From positions 58,824,101 through 58,888,100 of the forward strand of contig CM069872.1 in assembly GCA_036172665.1 (NCBI GenBank): 64,000 nucleotides of DNA. The letters run 5' to 3'. Shown one piece after another: positions 1 through 12,117 of the stretch; positions within the stretch are counted from its first letter, which is position 1; each line of letters starts with the position of its first letter. The DNA is from Prosopocoilus inquinatus. Lineage: Eukaryota > Arthropoda > Insecta > Coleoptera > Lucanidae. Made by a program: the position numbers and the translations under genes. The notes under the pieces were generated by a model. The model was given only the letters and a program-made list of their open reading frames with translations, was not told the origin of the DNA and did not search any database.

Positions 1-2290
1 TGGAAACAAGTGTATAATAATCTAAGTGAAGTGTAAGAAAAATTTAATGAAATTAGCAGCAATTGACGTCAGTTATGATCTAAAAGAGAGAGAGAGAGCG
101 AGAGTAGAAATGATGAGAGTTTTAATTAAGTAAAAATCTGGACGAAAGAGAAAAAAAAAAAAACGAACGAACGAAGTTAAATGAGAAATGTATATAAAGC
201 ATATTCCCCTCGGAGAGCATAAACTATAAAATCCTCTAAGTAATCCTATCTAATATATTAAGGAGGTCCATAATTTTACTTTATGGAAGCAGTGAAATAG
301 ATTGGATCCATTCAAGTGATCCGCAAAGTTAAGAGTCCATTCTTGGCAACGGCACAGAAAAAAAACAATAGGAGATCTCCGCCAAGAATAACGAAAGTAT
401 CCGAACCATTGGTTTTTATTTCTATTCATGAATTGAATCCAAAAGTCGGCTTTGAGAGAACGTGGAGGAGAACTTGAGGGGATCGGTTCGGCTGCGCTCG
501 GATATGTCGCCTTTTGTGTTCCCGCCGAAACTTGACGGATTTAGTTCGTCTCCTTCTTCTTTTTCTTCATCTTCTTCCTTCCGGTTTCATGTTCGAATTT
601 AATAATGAAGCCGGCGCGAGTTTATAATTTCGCTTTCGCCGCCTCTCGCAGAAGTGTCCTTCTTTCGTTCTTTCTTTCGAGTTTCCGAGCGCGCTCTCGT
701 CGTTAAAGCAATCTCATTCGTTTTGTTTCGTTAATTATTTATTGCTGTTTTACTAATTCACGAGTTAATTATTTTTCACACAATGTTTGCTTGAAAGTAC
801 GGGCGGGCGGCGGGTGCTATTTCAATTAATTTTTTTCTAATGCTACCAACCTGAGATTCATTATTAAAATGCCGTTACCTACATTATAATATAGGCCACC
901 CCCCCAACAGAACGCAAGAGGCCCTATTTATAGCTGCCGCTGCATAGAAGCAGACGCGAGCGCGAGTTTACCAACTTGTTTTTTAATATCTTTTAAATGT
1001 TATTACGTGTTGGTTTTTAACGTACAGCTAAGCTTCCACGGTCAATTCTATAATTAAACATCGACCTGATTTCAACCTTCATCAATAACGAATGCATTTC
1101 AAACATAGAAGTCCTATTTTTAGAAGCGTGTGATTACGAGATTTGCAGCTTGGCCATTCATAATTAATCAGACGGGTACAAGCGTCCCATTTTCGATGGG
1201 AAAGCCTCTCTCTACATATAGTATGGGAAATCGATCCGTAATAATAACAGACGATGCATTATTCAAAGAGAACAGAAATGGCGGCCGATGTTATTTTCAT
1301 CGGCGGATTATCATCCTGCCTGCATGTACGGCGCTATTAAACAAATTTGACACGTTTTTTTTTTTCGTATCGAAAGGGGGGAAATAATGCAGCCATTGTT
1401 AAATAATAAACATTCAATAATAGCGGGTGCGTTTTTTTTGAGGGCGCAATTGAATCAGCGGACGTTTAAATTTGCGAATGCAAGACCGGGCGCATCATTT
1501 TGGCATTATTGCGTTGCGTCCGTTTCAGCGCCGGGCGTATTAAAAACGATTTCGCAGTCAATGTATTTATTATATGCAAATGACGATCTCCTACAAAATT
1601 CGCTATGCAATTGGAAAAAAATATTTTCCGACCGAAACAGTCGACTAAGCTTGCAGAGCTTCAGACGAACAATTTATCATTATTGTCTTATTAAATCGTG
1701 CGCGCGACATAATTATTTTAGAATGTGTTGAGCCTGTACATTTTTTTTCGCTTCGCAACGAGATGCAAAATTATTCGGACGCAAGGCAAACAAAAAAAGA
1801 AAAAATGAAAAAAAAAAAAACTATAATCCCGCGCGGATACACATTTTACCGCGTGCAATTTAATTATCCTCGATGGCAATGTTTACGGCCGTAACGGTAA
1901 ACCTAGGCAGAGAGAATCCTTTTTATGCCAGGCATGTTAATTTCAGACGTCTAATGCTCCGCATTCAGCAATTCCACTCAGGAAGTCATAATTTTAAATG
2001 CGGTATGTGAACCTGCAGTCATGCCACTTAGATAACTTAATTTCCTTTTGAAGCGGACAGGTCTGCGGTATCCGTTGCTGCAATTTGAATATTTATGCCA
2101 GTTTCGTAATTACCTTAACACAGATTGCGCACGCCCGGCCTACCTGTTCTCTGTCCGATTTTATACGTACGTATCTAATTAGAATGTCTTGGGCGATTAA
2201 ACACTGTGGCGTTCATCAGTTTCCACACACACACAAAAGACCTAGAACAAAAATCGCAGCGACTTCTGGAGCATTAAAATCCATATCCTG
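1..2290. other. non-coding DNA, no gene recognised
   Basis: AT-rich sequence with homopolymer tracts, a short (AG)n run at about 85-101 and scattered GC-rich patches. Open frames of 60-114 codons occur at 1130-1387, 1387-1731 and 2085-2291, but their translations show no domain, no recognisable motif and no biased codon pattern. A YANDD string in the 1387-1731 frame recalls the YADD motif of reverse transcriptases, but nothing around it fits that fold. I see no coding, RNA or transposon signal that I can support. Confidence 0.6.
924..933. promoter_or_regulatory. MEF2-type site (possible)
   Basis: The palindrome CTATTTATAG matches the MEF2 consensus YTAWWWWTAR exactly and could also be read as a weak TATA-like element. 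It lies in a GC-richer patch (GGCC before it, GCTGCCGCTGC after it). One 10-bp match is expected by chance in a window of this size, so this is only a candidate for an enhancer or promoter element. Confidence 0.15.
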
Positions 2291-2884
2291 ACCTTGAAAG
2301 GTCGTGAAATTTCTGGAGAGGTGTGGACCTTTCTAGACATGCCGCGTGGGTGGCCAATGCACCAGGATTTTCGTTGCAGTCCGTAGGTACAAGGTTAGAA
2401 AAATGAACCCAACTCAACCCTTCCACGCGTCATTGTGTTACGGGCACAGATTCCTTCAGCTGTACGACACTGTCCGCGCTGTGTCACCTAAATCTGTCTA
2501 TTTCTCTCCTAGTTTTTCTTGCTGCTACATTCGATCAGAATTTTTGCTTTTTGGAAACCCATCGCTCCTTGATTGCTTAGGTTGGCTTCTAACTTATTTG
2601 CTGCTTGTACTGAGCGAGTTGCACTCTCCATTTTACCCGCGTCACCGACTTTTCGACCTAAACGCGTCTGTAATTTTTTTTTGTTTAACGCGTGGCCATG
2701 TTTCACCTTCAGTTCTACCACCAATTTTCAACTCTGTTACGGTCACGAAGCCGCTTGTATTTGTGGTAAACATTTCTGTTAGACAAATGGCTTCCTCTCG
2801 ACTCCGCACGTTATTTAGCCCTCATTTCTGTGTAAAACTCTCTCCGGTGTGGGGCACAAGTCCATTCGAGTTTGCTCGTGCAGA

Positions 2885-2957
2885 AATCTCGAATATCGTT
2901 CACGCATCGTGTTTTCTCCGGAAGGCCGGCGTCGTACTCCGAGGTGGACTCTCGAAC
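2885..2957 (-). repeat. dispersed repeat R1, copy 1 (73 bp)
   Basis: This segment matches 6246-6318 at about 90 percent (seven or eight differences by eye), in the same orientation. Both copies contain the core GTTTTCTCCGGAAGGCCGG. On the minus strand both are open and give similar peptides of the form RES(T/S)SEYD-GLPEKTR-VN-IRD, with several differences silent or conservative. That hints at a fragment of a mobile-element protein, though homology stops abruptly on both sides and I recognise no family. Surrounding frames (2346-2972 plus, 2811-3002 minus) are otherwise unremarkable. Confidence 0.55.
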
Positions 2958-3350
2958 GTACGTGTATTTTGAAATATCAATTGATGAAATACTTTGAACC
3001 AAGCTTTAACATTAACGTTTCATTTGTTGCCATTTGCCGGAAATTGTTTTTATTCTGTCATTAAAATGTTGTCTTGGACACATTCCGCCTTTTTAAAACT
3101 TGAGTTAATTTTGGATTGGAATTGTGTTTGATACCGTGGTCTGTATCCTCCAGTTGGCGCCTCCTGGTTAATTATTGTTAAATATACTGTTCCTTTGTGG
3201 ATTTCCTCTTTTACTCCAAGCCCTCACCGACTAAAAAAAGGTAAGAACTACCCCGCCTCGCTCTACGTACACATGTTACGGTTGCTTATTTATTTGATGT
3301 GCCAGGTTGATTCCCAACGTGTAATAATTTAGGCACTCAACGTAACAACT

Positions 3351-3770
3351 GCCTAGTTTATTATTTATCGTACAGAGTCGGTCTCACTCAGTGAAAAAAT
3401 CGAACCCAACCTAACCCTACCTCATCCTAAACATTGAAATTCGGTAAAAATGACGTGAATAACAAAATTGTAAAGCCTATCATCATGCGTTACCGCCTAG
3501 TTTATTGTTTATCGTCCAGAGTCGGTCTCACTCAGTGAAAAAATCAAACCCAACCCAACCCTACCTCATTCTAAACATTGAAATTCGGTAAAAATGACGT
3601 GAATAACAAAATTGTAAAGCCTATCATCATGCGTTACCGCCTAGTTTATTGTCTATCGTCCAGAGCCGGCCCCATTGTGTGTAAAAATCGAACCCAACTC
3701 AACCCTACCACATCCTAAACTTTGAAACTGAGTAAAAATCACGCGATTAACAAACATGTTATTCGAAACC
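3351..3770. repeat. 144-bp tandem repeat, about 2.8 copies
   Basis: Units begin at 3351, 3495 and 3639 (GCCTAGTTTATT), exactly 144 bp apart. Each holds CAGAGTCGGTCTCACTCAGTG-like sequence followed by an AACCCAACC-TAACCCTACC-rich stretch and TGACGTGAATAACAAAATTG. The first two units are almost identical; the third diverges from about 3665 and fades by about 3770. The CCTAA-like words recall the insect telomere repeat (TTAGG)n but are not in tandem. It does not share the conserved box of the large arrays at 8-20 kb. Confidence 0.85.
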
Positions 3771-4261
3771 ACGTCTGCGTATCGTCCTAAACCTTTAAGT
3801 AAATCGATCCGGTCAACCCAGCTCATTAACTCTAACCAGAAATTTTTTTTTAAAAATTTTGAAAGCAAGGACTAAACATCACGTGAAAAACAAATTATGC
3901 GAAGCGATGTTTTCAACAAATCAATCGACTTAGGCCCCCCTGCTCGGTCTAAAATTTCAGATTGAATTGTAAACGTCGGGGTGAGGTCCGCAGTATAAAC
4001 AGCGACGTCGACGCGCTGTAAAAGGGCGCTTGTCCCCTTTTAATAATACATTTGCAAAGGCGTCAGCCGACGGACGCATGTGCCCGCTTTCTCTCACGGT
4101 TTTCCAGTTACCGCGTTTCCCTTGACAGCTTGACGGACGTTGGCTGGCTGGGAACTGACGAGCTGGAAGGCCGTGATAAGGCCCCCGTGTAGGTAAACCG
4201 TCCTGGATTTACTACGTTTTGCGAAATCGCACTGCGGTAATGCCGATGGTCGTGTCGGCTG

Positions 4262-4302
4262 AGGCGGCGGCGGCGGCGGCGACGACGGCGGTGGCGGTGG
4301 CG
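4262..4302. repeat. (GGC)n microsatellite
   Basis: Trinucleotide tract of GGC with interspersed GAC and GTG. On the minus strand it produces the proline-rich and arginine-rich low-complexity frames at 4094-4329, which should not be read as proteins. Similar CGG/CCG tracts recur throughout the window. Confidence 0.85.
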
Positions 4303-6245
4303 TGCAGAGATTAAGCACATGCATTCCAAGTTATGGCCGATATGATTGCACGGAGTTAATAAATTTTATTGTCTGAAATAGGATGGATACCTTAAATTCT
4401 GGACGAATTATTTTTTAATCTCTACTAAAACTATAATCTCTTTTACATGGGGGATTTCAGGAATACCAAACCCCATCGACCGCCTTGTTTCTAATCAATC
4501 GCATTGCCGTGCATGTCGTCAAAGGTCTAATTTCAGTTCGCGAAATTCTCGATCTTGGTCTGGCTAGACCGTTTTAGGCGCGTCGCCTGTCCGTCAGGCT
4601 GTGATTATTTTTTCTTTCGCTCGTTTTGATTTTGATGTGATTGGCGGTGGTGCGTCTCTAAATTAAAAGTAACGTTTGAATCGATCGATTGAAGTTTCTA
4701 ATTGGCCGGGCATTTCCTAATTTGCCGATCTGTACGTGTAATGAACGTGTTTGTGGGGATTTGGTACGATCGAGTGCAGGGGGGGCTGATTAATCGCGCG
4801 CCTAATTAATTTGAATGGGCGCGACGCTAAAAGAAGAAACTGTGTGGGTTCTTTGTTGGCGTTAATGTAACGCAGACACAGTTTATTTAACCGTTCGCGC
4901 GTGTTAATCAAGGCGGGCATTATTCAGCGGCCGACATTTAACATGTAAAGCTAATTAAAGCGCCTAATTCCGTTTCCAGTTTTATATTTACGAGTTTTCG
5001 GTTAATTAAACAATAAAACGGCGTTCGTTGCATAATTGAAATTGACGAAGCCGCTTATGAATTTTCCGCGCGCGTACGCGAACCTGACCGACCATTAACC
5101 GGGGCGGCCTAATCGCCCCGTGTGCGCCGCGGCGGCGTATTTTGATTAGTTTCCGTATTTATCGGCGGCGGCTGCAGTTTCGATGTTAAAATTACCGGCG
5201 GCGTGGCGTGGCGCGGCGCGAGCAGAGCAAAGCAACGAAAGAGGAGGCAAAAGTTAAATGAGTAAGATGGAGGGAATTTTATTTGTGCTTTTAGCTTTCC
5301 GTTCCGAGAACTTTAAGTCAACAAAGAAGTTTCGAGAGACTTTTTCAGACATATTGTCCAAGTTTTCGTGATATTGTTCTTTCGAAACAATGTACATTTA
5401 CGAAGTTATTGTCTGTGAATTTTTATTAGTGTAATAACAGAATGCAACCAATTTCGACTTTTTATGTAGACTCTCTCAGAGGCACTTCAAAAACACACTT
5501 CAGTTATAAAGACAACGATTTACATTCTTTTCCTTTGAATCCTTTCTACGTGGATCGCATTCTTCTAACTCATTCCAATCCCATTATTAGCATTCTGTAA
5601 TGATTAATAGAAAGATAGAAGGAAATGACTCAATTTAAAGCGCATGTCCGTAATAACGAGGGCAAGCTGAGACATCTCGGAAGAGATTTCCATCCACCAG
5701 GGCGCCAAGTAAAAACCGACATATGTCGTTCAGTACAGGAAACCTCTCGCAAGGTTCTTCGTCAACAACACAAAAGTTGTGCGGCGTCTTCTAGGCGGAC
5801 GCACCCCGACAACGGGGCCGAGCCCTCTCAGAGACAACACCACCACGGTGTCCTGGGGGATTTCACAACAACGACTTCCTATTACAGCCACGTCAGAAAT
5901 TAATAAAGCCAAACTTGGCCTTACCCCTAACGAAGAAAGGAAGATTTAACTTGAAGGCTTCCGGTTGGAACTGCGTGTCTCCAATTTCTTCTACTGTCAG
6001 TAATCACACGCGGTTCAAACCCGAAGCCAAGAATTCAACCAAAAAAGGACGATGTTTGGGTGTCAAAGTTTATTATTGATTCGGGCTGACTTGGTGAGTT
6101 GATTCTTTTTTTCGGAAATTTTATTTAAAAAGTCCTTTTAGGCAAGTCGTATCCCGCTTCCGATTACGACAGTACCACTACACTTCCTGATCTGATAGAT
6201 CACTGGACATCAAACAGGACAAGGAAGTTTATCTATTCGAAGCGG

Positions 6246-6318
6246 AATCTCGAATACCGTTGACGCCTCGTGTTTTCTCCGGAAGGCCGGTGTCGTACTC
6301 CGAAGAGGACTCTCGAAG
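6246..6318 (-). repeat. dispersed repeat R1, copy 2 (73 bp)
   Basis: Second copy of the 73-bp sequence at 2885-2957, same orientation, about 90 percent identical. The minus-strand reading (RESSSEYDTGLPEKTRGVNGIRD) keeps the same frame as copy 1. Flanks do not match those of copy 1, so the shared part is short. Confidence 0.55.
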
Positions 6319-7387
6319 GAGCTTCGGGATTGAATCGTCGACTACCGTGAATCGAAATCATTGCGACATAAACAAAAGCCAACCGAACATGAGTGATGTC
6401 CACCAACGAACGTAATTTATTTTTCCCTCGCAATAACAAGTGAGCAAGGAGACGTGAAATCGCAGAGACCGTGTAAGTAACACAGAAGCTAAGAGGTCGC
6501 CGGGTTTTATGACCAGTTTCGAAGTTTAGAATAAACATTCAATTTAATTCCCGCGAAACGCGGTGAAATGCAGCTGCGGACGCTTGCGAAAGATCGTGTA
6601 ATCAACGCTAAAAGTATAAAACTTCGGGCCGATAAAAGTTTAAAGGCCGAAACAACGAAAATCGTAAAATGATTTATTGCCCGAGATGTACAACAGTCGC
6701 CTGCGACTTGCACCACAAAATTAGAGCGAGGCGTGGGACACAATTTTTGTTATGAAAAGACGTTTATTCTGGTGATAAAAACTTATTTCTACTACTATTT
6801 TGAAACTTGAATATCTATAAATCATAGGTTTACTGTATCCGTTTGGTAACCGGAGTAGAATGGCTCTCCCCGCCATCCGTCTAGCTGCGTTTCCTTAAGA
6901 GAAGTACCGCGATTAAATAAAGCGAAGTCAACGACGTTTATGTTTTTGACAAAAATAAAAACGAGATCATATCATCGAAAGCCATACAAAATAAAGGCAG
7001 AGGAACGCGATCGGGACGATGTTTTATGTCTGCATCTCTCACTGGCGACTTCCCGTTTCGATATCCTGGCCAAAGAATTTACGTTAAACCCCCGACGGAG
7101 ATAAATAACGAACGTCGCCGGGCGGCTATCTGAAGTTGTTAAATTTATGCGACGAGATTTTATTAGCAGTTATAAAAATGTTTTATTGACGCTCGAAAAT
7201 CGAAATTAAATCACTAATTCGGACGAGGACGCGACGCGACGGACGGGAAATTCAGATTTAATTTCGTTTCCGGTGAAGCGGCGGCGCGGCGCAAGCACAA
7301 AAATGCAACAAACCGGCTCCTCTCTTCTGCTTTAGTTAATTCAATTTTCTTACTCTTGAAACGTGTAAGTACAGAAGAATTCTTTCG

Positions 7388-7412
7388 CTGCTGCTGCTGC
7401 TGCTGCCGCTGC
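7388..7412. repeat. (CTG)n microsatellite
   Basis: Six CTG units with one CCG interruption, ending in GCAG. Simple repeat with no evidence of coding use. Confidence 0.85.
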
Positions 7413-8161
7413 AGTTAAATTAATTCTAAAGTGAATTGCAATTTCAGCTCGTCTCTGTTCTTTTGAAAACAGAAATGAAATTCGTCGTCGTGTGCTTTTT
7501 TACTTACTGGCTAGCGGCCATCCGTTTCAGTTTTTCATTCACTTTTTTTGGGCGTGGGGGCTTCTTATCCGCGGCAATCACGGAAGGGGCGACGAGGGGG
7601 CGGCGGGTGAAGAGAGTTTACGTAATGGGTGCGCAAGTAAGTAAGTAAGTAAGTTCGGTTTTCCTTTCCGGGCGGATTTTCCGCGCGGCCGGAAATACGA
7701 GTCGCATATGAAAATTTTCAAAGAAATTCCCTGAATAAGAAACGAAGCCGAACCTTTGACGTCGCCTCTGTCGCACGAAATCGAATTTAAAATTCCGTCC
7801 CGCTCCGCCGCCGCCGTCGGCGCGAGTCAGGGAAGACCGCCGAAGATCGATGGATATGCTTTCGTTTATTTAAAAAAGGAGGTTATTATTCGCCTGCTTG
7901 AGGTAGCCGCCTTTATGACAAAAGTAAACCGGGTAATCCTGTTTGCTCTCTGAGCGTTTGAACTTCTCGTTTTTCCAATTTCTACAGACGAGCAAGGGAG
8001 GGAATGTTTTAACGGGGCCCTCGATCGATGCACATCATTAAGAAAGGTATTATCAAAGAAGAAAGTCGGCAGGGAATTGTGTTTTATTAAAGAAACAATA
8101 GCTCTTACTACTTTCGTTATTAATTAACAGTGGAGTATTTTATTTTAATTTTTTTTTTGTC

Positions 8162-9480
8162 GGGAGGGAATGTTTTAACGGCCATATTCGGGATCAAATT
8201 ATTGCAAATCGCTGTTAGATGTATTGCATTACATAAACGTCAGTTCTTAGGGCTTTCAATTGACAGAGAATTAGGTTTTTCATTCTACCCGCCTTTCTCT
8301 GCTCGGGAGTTAATGTTTTAACGGAGATATTCGGGATTCGGATCAATCGAAATCAACAGGAAATGCCTCTTATTAAAGGAAGGCCACTTTCAAGTGCGTT
8401 CGATTAACGGGGAATTGTTTTCTAAAATTTCATTTGAACTGTCATTTTTCTGCTTGGGAAGCAATATATTAACGGCCATATTCGGGATCAAATTATTGCA
8501 AATCGCTGTTAGATGTATTGCATTACATAAACATCAGTTCTTAGAGCTTTCAATTGACAGAGAATTAGGTTTTTCGTTCTACCCGCCTTTCTCTGCTCGG
8601 GAGTTAATGTTTTAACGGAGATATTCGGGATTCGGATCAATCGAAATCAACAGGAAATGCCTCTTATTAAAGGAAGGCCATTTTCAAGTGCGTTCGATTA
8701 ACGGGGAATTGTTTTCTAAAATTTCATTTGAACTGTCATTTTTCTGCTTGGGAAGCAATATATTAACGGCCATATTCGGGATCAAATTATTGCAAATCGC
8801 TGTTAGATGTATTGCATTACATAAACGTCAGTTCTTAGGGCTTTCAATTGACAGAGAATTAGGTTTTTCATTCTACCCGCCTTTCTCTGCTCGGGAGTTA
8901 ATGTTTTAACGGAGATATTCGGGATTCGGATCAATCGAAATCAACAGGAAATGCCTCTTATTAAAGGAAGGCCACTTTCAAGTGCGTTCGATTAACGGGG
9001 AATTGTTTTCTAAAATTTCATTTGAACTGTCATTTTTCTGCTTGGGAAGCAATATATTAACGGCCATATTCGGGATCAAATTATTGCAAATCGCTGTTAG
9101 ATGTATTGCATTACATAAACGTCAGTTCTTAGGGCTTTCAATTGACAGAGAATTAGGTTTTTCATTCTACCCGCGTTTCTCTGCTCGGGAGTTAATGTTT
9201 TAACGGAGATATTCGGGATTCGGATCAATCGAAATCAACAGGAAATGCCTCTTATTAAAGGAAGGCCACTTTCAAGTGCGTTCGATTAACGGGGAATTGT
9301 TTTCCAAAATTTCATTTGAACTGTCATTTTTCTGCTTGGGAAGCAATGTATTAACGGCCATATTCGGGATCAAATTATTGCAAATCGCTATTAGATGTAT
9401 TGCATTACATAAACGTCAGTTCTTAGAGCTTTCAATTGACAGAGAATTAGGTTTTTCATTCTAACCGCCTTCCTCAGCTC
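8162..9480. repeat. homogenised 294-bp dimer block of array 1
   Basis: About 4.5 near-identical dimers. Subunit A begins with box variant GGGAGTTAATGTTTTAACGG and subunit B with GGGAAGCAATATATTAACGG, so the two subunits are distinguishable at the box itself as well as by length (143 against 151 bp). Single-base differences between dimers (for example a C/T in the AAACRTCAG word) indicate recent amplification. As 294 is divisible by three, an open frame stays in phase through the block. Confidence 0.93.
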
Positions 9481-10650
9481 GGGAGTGAATGTTTTAACGG
9501 AGATAATCGGGATTCGGATCAATCTAAATCATCAGGAAATGCCTCTTAGTAAAGGACGGCCACTTTCAAGTGCGTTCGATTAACGGGGAATTTTTTCCAA
9601 AATTTCATTTGAACTGTCCTTTTTTCTGCTTGGGAAGGAATGTATTAACGGCCATATTCGGGATCAAATTATTGCGAATCATTATTCGCAGCAGTTTATT
9701 ACAGAAACATCGGTTTTCAGTGTCTTAAATTGAAAAATAATTTTTTTTTTCGTTTCAATCGTCTTTCTCTGCTCGGGAGCGAAATGTTTTAACGGGGGGA
9801 ATCGAGATTCATATGAATTCACATCAGAAGGAAACGCCTCTTATTAACGGAATTTCAATTTTAACGGAGAAATTTGTTTTTCAAAAATTATTTGCAGCTG
9901 TCACATAATTTCTTGTGCTCGGGAGGGAATGTTTTAACGGCCATATTCGGGATCAAATTATTGCAAATCGCTGTTAGATGTATTGCATTACATAAACGTC
10001 AGTTCTTAGAGCTTTCAATTGACAGAGAATTAGGTTTTTCATTCTACCCGCCTTTCTCTGCTCGGGAGTTAATGTTTTAACGGAGATATTCGGGATTCGG
10101 ATCAATCGAAATCATCAGAAAATGCCTCTTATTAAAGGAAGGCCACTTTTAAGTGCGTTCGATTAACGGGGAATTGTTTTCCAAAATTTCATTTTCATCA
10201 TTTTTTCTGCTTGGGAAGGAATGTATTAACGGCCACATTCGGGATCAAATTTATTGCAAATCGTTGTTAGATGTATTTGATTGCATAAACGTCAGTTTTT
10301 AGGGCCTTCAATTGACAGAGAATTAGGTTTCTCATTCTAACCGGGTTTCTCTGCTCGGGAATGAATGTTTTAACGGAGATAATCGGGATTCGGGTCAATC
10401 TAAATCATCAGGATCAAATTATTGCGAATCATTGTTCGCAGCAGTTTATTACAGAAACATCGGTTTTCAGTGCCTTAAATTAAAAAATAATTATATTTTT
10501 TTTTCATTTCAATCGTCTTTCTCTGCTCGAGAGCGAAATGTTTTAACGGGGGGAAGAGAGATTCATATCAATTCACATCAGAAGAAAACGCCTCTTATTA
10601 ACGGAATTTCAATTTTAACGGAGAAATTTGTTTTTCAAAAATTGTTTGCA

Positions 10651-11335
10651 GCTGTCCTTTCTTGTGCTCGGGAGGGAATGTTTTAACGGGGTCATATTCG
10701 GGATCCAAATTAACGCGAATAATTATTAAATGTATTTTATTATTTACTACTTTCAATCAACTTAGGATTTTATTCTCAATTTGACTGTTTCTTCTTCTTT
10801 TCAACTAAGGAAGGGTTTTATTTTTCCATTAACTTTCTTTCCCTGCTCGGGAGGGAATGTTTCAATTGCCGAATTCTGGATTCGGATCAATACAAGACAT
10901 CAGGAATGATTTTCTATTCAAGGAACGTTAATTTCTAATGTGCTTCATTAACATGGGGGGGGGGGGGGTTCAAAACAATTATAATTTCATTTTTCCTGCC
11001 CGGGAGGGAATGTTTTAACGGTCGGATTCGAGAGTTGGATTAATACGAATCGTTATCAGATGTCTCTTGTTTGTTCCTATTACTTTCAATTAGCTTAGGA
11101 GTTTATTTTTTTCATTTAAACCGTCTTCTCCCGATCGGGAGGGAAATGTTTTAAAGGAGAATCGCGACCCGGATATTTAGAAAACATTTTCTTTTAATGG
11201 AATGTCAATTGTTTGTGCATAACAGGTGGTTCTTTCTTCAGTTTTTTTTTTTAATTTTAGATATTACTCCTCTTCCTCCCGGTTCGGGAGTGAATATTTT
11301 ACAGGCCGCATTCGGGATTCGATTAACACAAATCG
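10651..11335. repeat. segmental duplication within array 1, copy 1
   Basis: Divergent monomers that recur at about 12118-13160. The early part (from 10651) matches at an offset of 1467 bp and the part from 10845 at an offset of 1827 bp, so the two copies differ by an insertion or deletion of about 360 bp. The shared landmarks are a G-homopolymer (about 10965-10977), the variant box ending in CAATTGCCGAATTC, and an A-tract at about 11340. Confidence 0.85.
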
Positions 11336-12117
11336 TTATTAAAAAAAAAAAAAACATCGGTACTTACTGCTTGTTAACAACAAAGTATTTCATTATCATT
11401 TGAACCTCCCTTCTTGACTCGGGAAGGAATGTTTTAACGGCGGGATTCGCGATTTGTCTTACTGCAAGTCGTTATTTTATTAAAGAGACATCGGTTCTTA
11501 CAGCTTTCTAATAACAAAGAGTTTCGTTTTTATTTGAACCGCCCTTTTCGATTCGGGAGGGAATGTTTTAACGGCCGTATTCGGGATCAAATTATTGCAA
11601 ATCGCTGTTAGATGTATTGCATTACATAAACGTCAGTTCTTAGAGCTTTCAATTGACAGAGAATTAGGTTTTTCATTCTACCCGCCTTTCTCTGCTCGGG
11701 AGTTAATGTTTTAACGGAGATATTCGGGATTCGGATCAATCGAAATCAACAGGAAATGCCTCTTATTAAAGGAAGGCCATTTTCAAGTGCGTTCGATTAA
11801 CGGGGAATTGTTTTCCAAAATTTCATTTGAACTGTCTTTTTTTCTGCTTGGGAAGGAATGTATTAACGGCCATATTCGGGATCAAATTATTGCGAATCAT
11901 TGTTTGCAGCAGTTTATTACAGAAACATCGGTTTTCAGTGCCTTAGATTGAAAAATAATTATTTTTTTTTTCATTTCAATCGTGTTTCTCTGCTCGGGAG
12001 AGAAATGTTTTAACGGGGGGAATCGAGATTCATATCAATTCACATCAACAGAAAACGCCTCTTATTAACGGAATTTCAATTTTAACGCAGAAATTTGTTT
12101 TTCAAAATTTCATTGCA

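Larger units (their letters stand above)
3771..7990. other. non-coding DNA with short simple repeats
   Basis: No gene recognised. It contains a (GGC)n/(GAC)n tract at 4262-4302, a 7-bp-arm hairpin (5100-5106 with 5114-5120), the second R1 copy at 6246-6318, a (CTG)n run at 7388-7412 and an (AAGT)n run at 7635-7654. The stretch 5620-5950 has a more even base composition than its surroundings and carries overlapping frames of 92 and 60 codons, but neither is recognisable. The AT-rich parts rich in TAATTA and GC-rich blocks look like developmental gene-desert DNA; that is an impression only. Confidence 0.5.

Noticed and set aside
1387..1731. YANDD string resembling a reverse transcriptase YADD motif
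   Set aside because: No other reverse transcriptase motif is in frame, and the rest of the frame is AT-rich low-information sequence.
2346..2972. 208-codon plus-strand frame
   Set aside because: No recognisable domain; overlapped by open frames in other phases and strand, and it crosses the dispersed repeat R1, which is open on the minus strand instead.
3361..3720. Telomere-like sequence (CCTAACCC, CCTAA words)
   Set aside because: The words are scattered within a 144-bp unit and never form a (TTAGG)n or (CCTAA)n tandem run.
8394..9464. Repeated 62-73-codon frames beginning MRSINGELFSKISF
   Set aside because: They recur once per 294-bp satellite dimer and are open only because the dimer length is a multiple of three; they disappear in the divergent monomers and in array 2.
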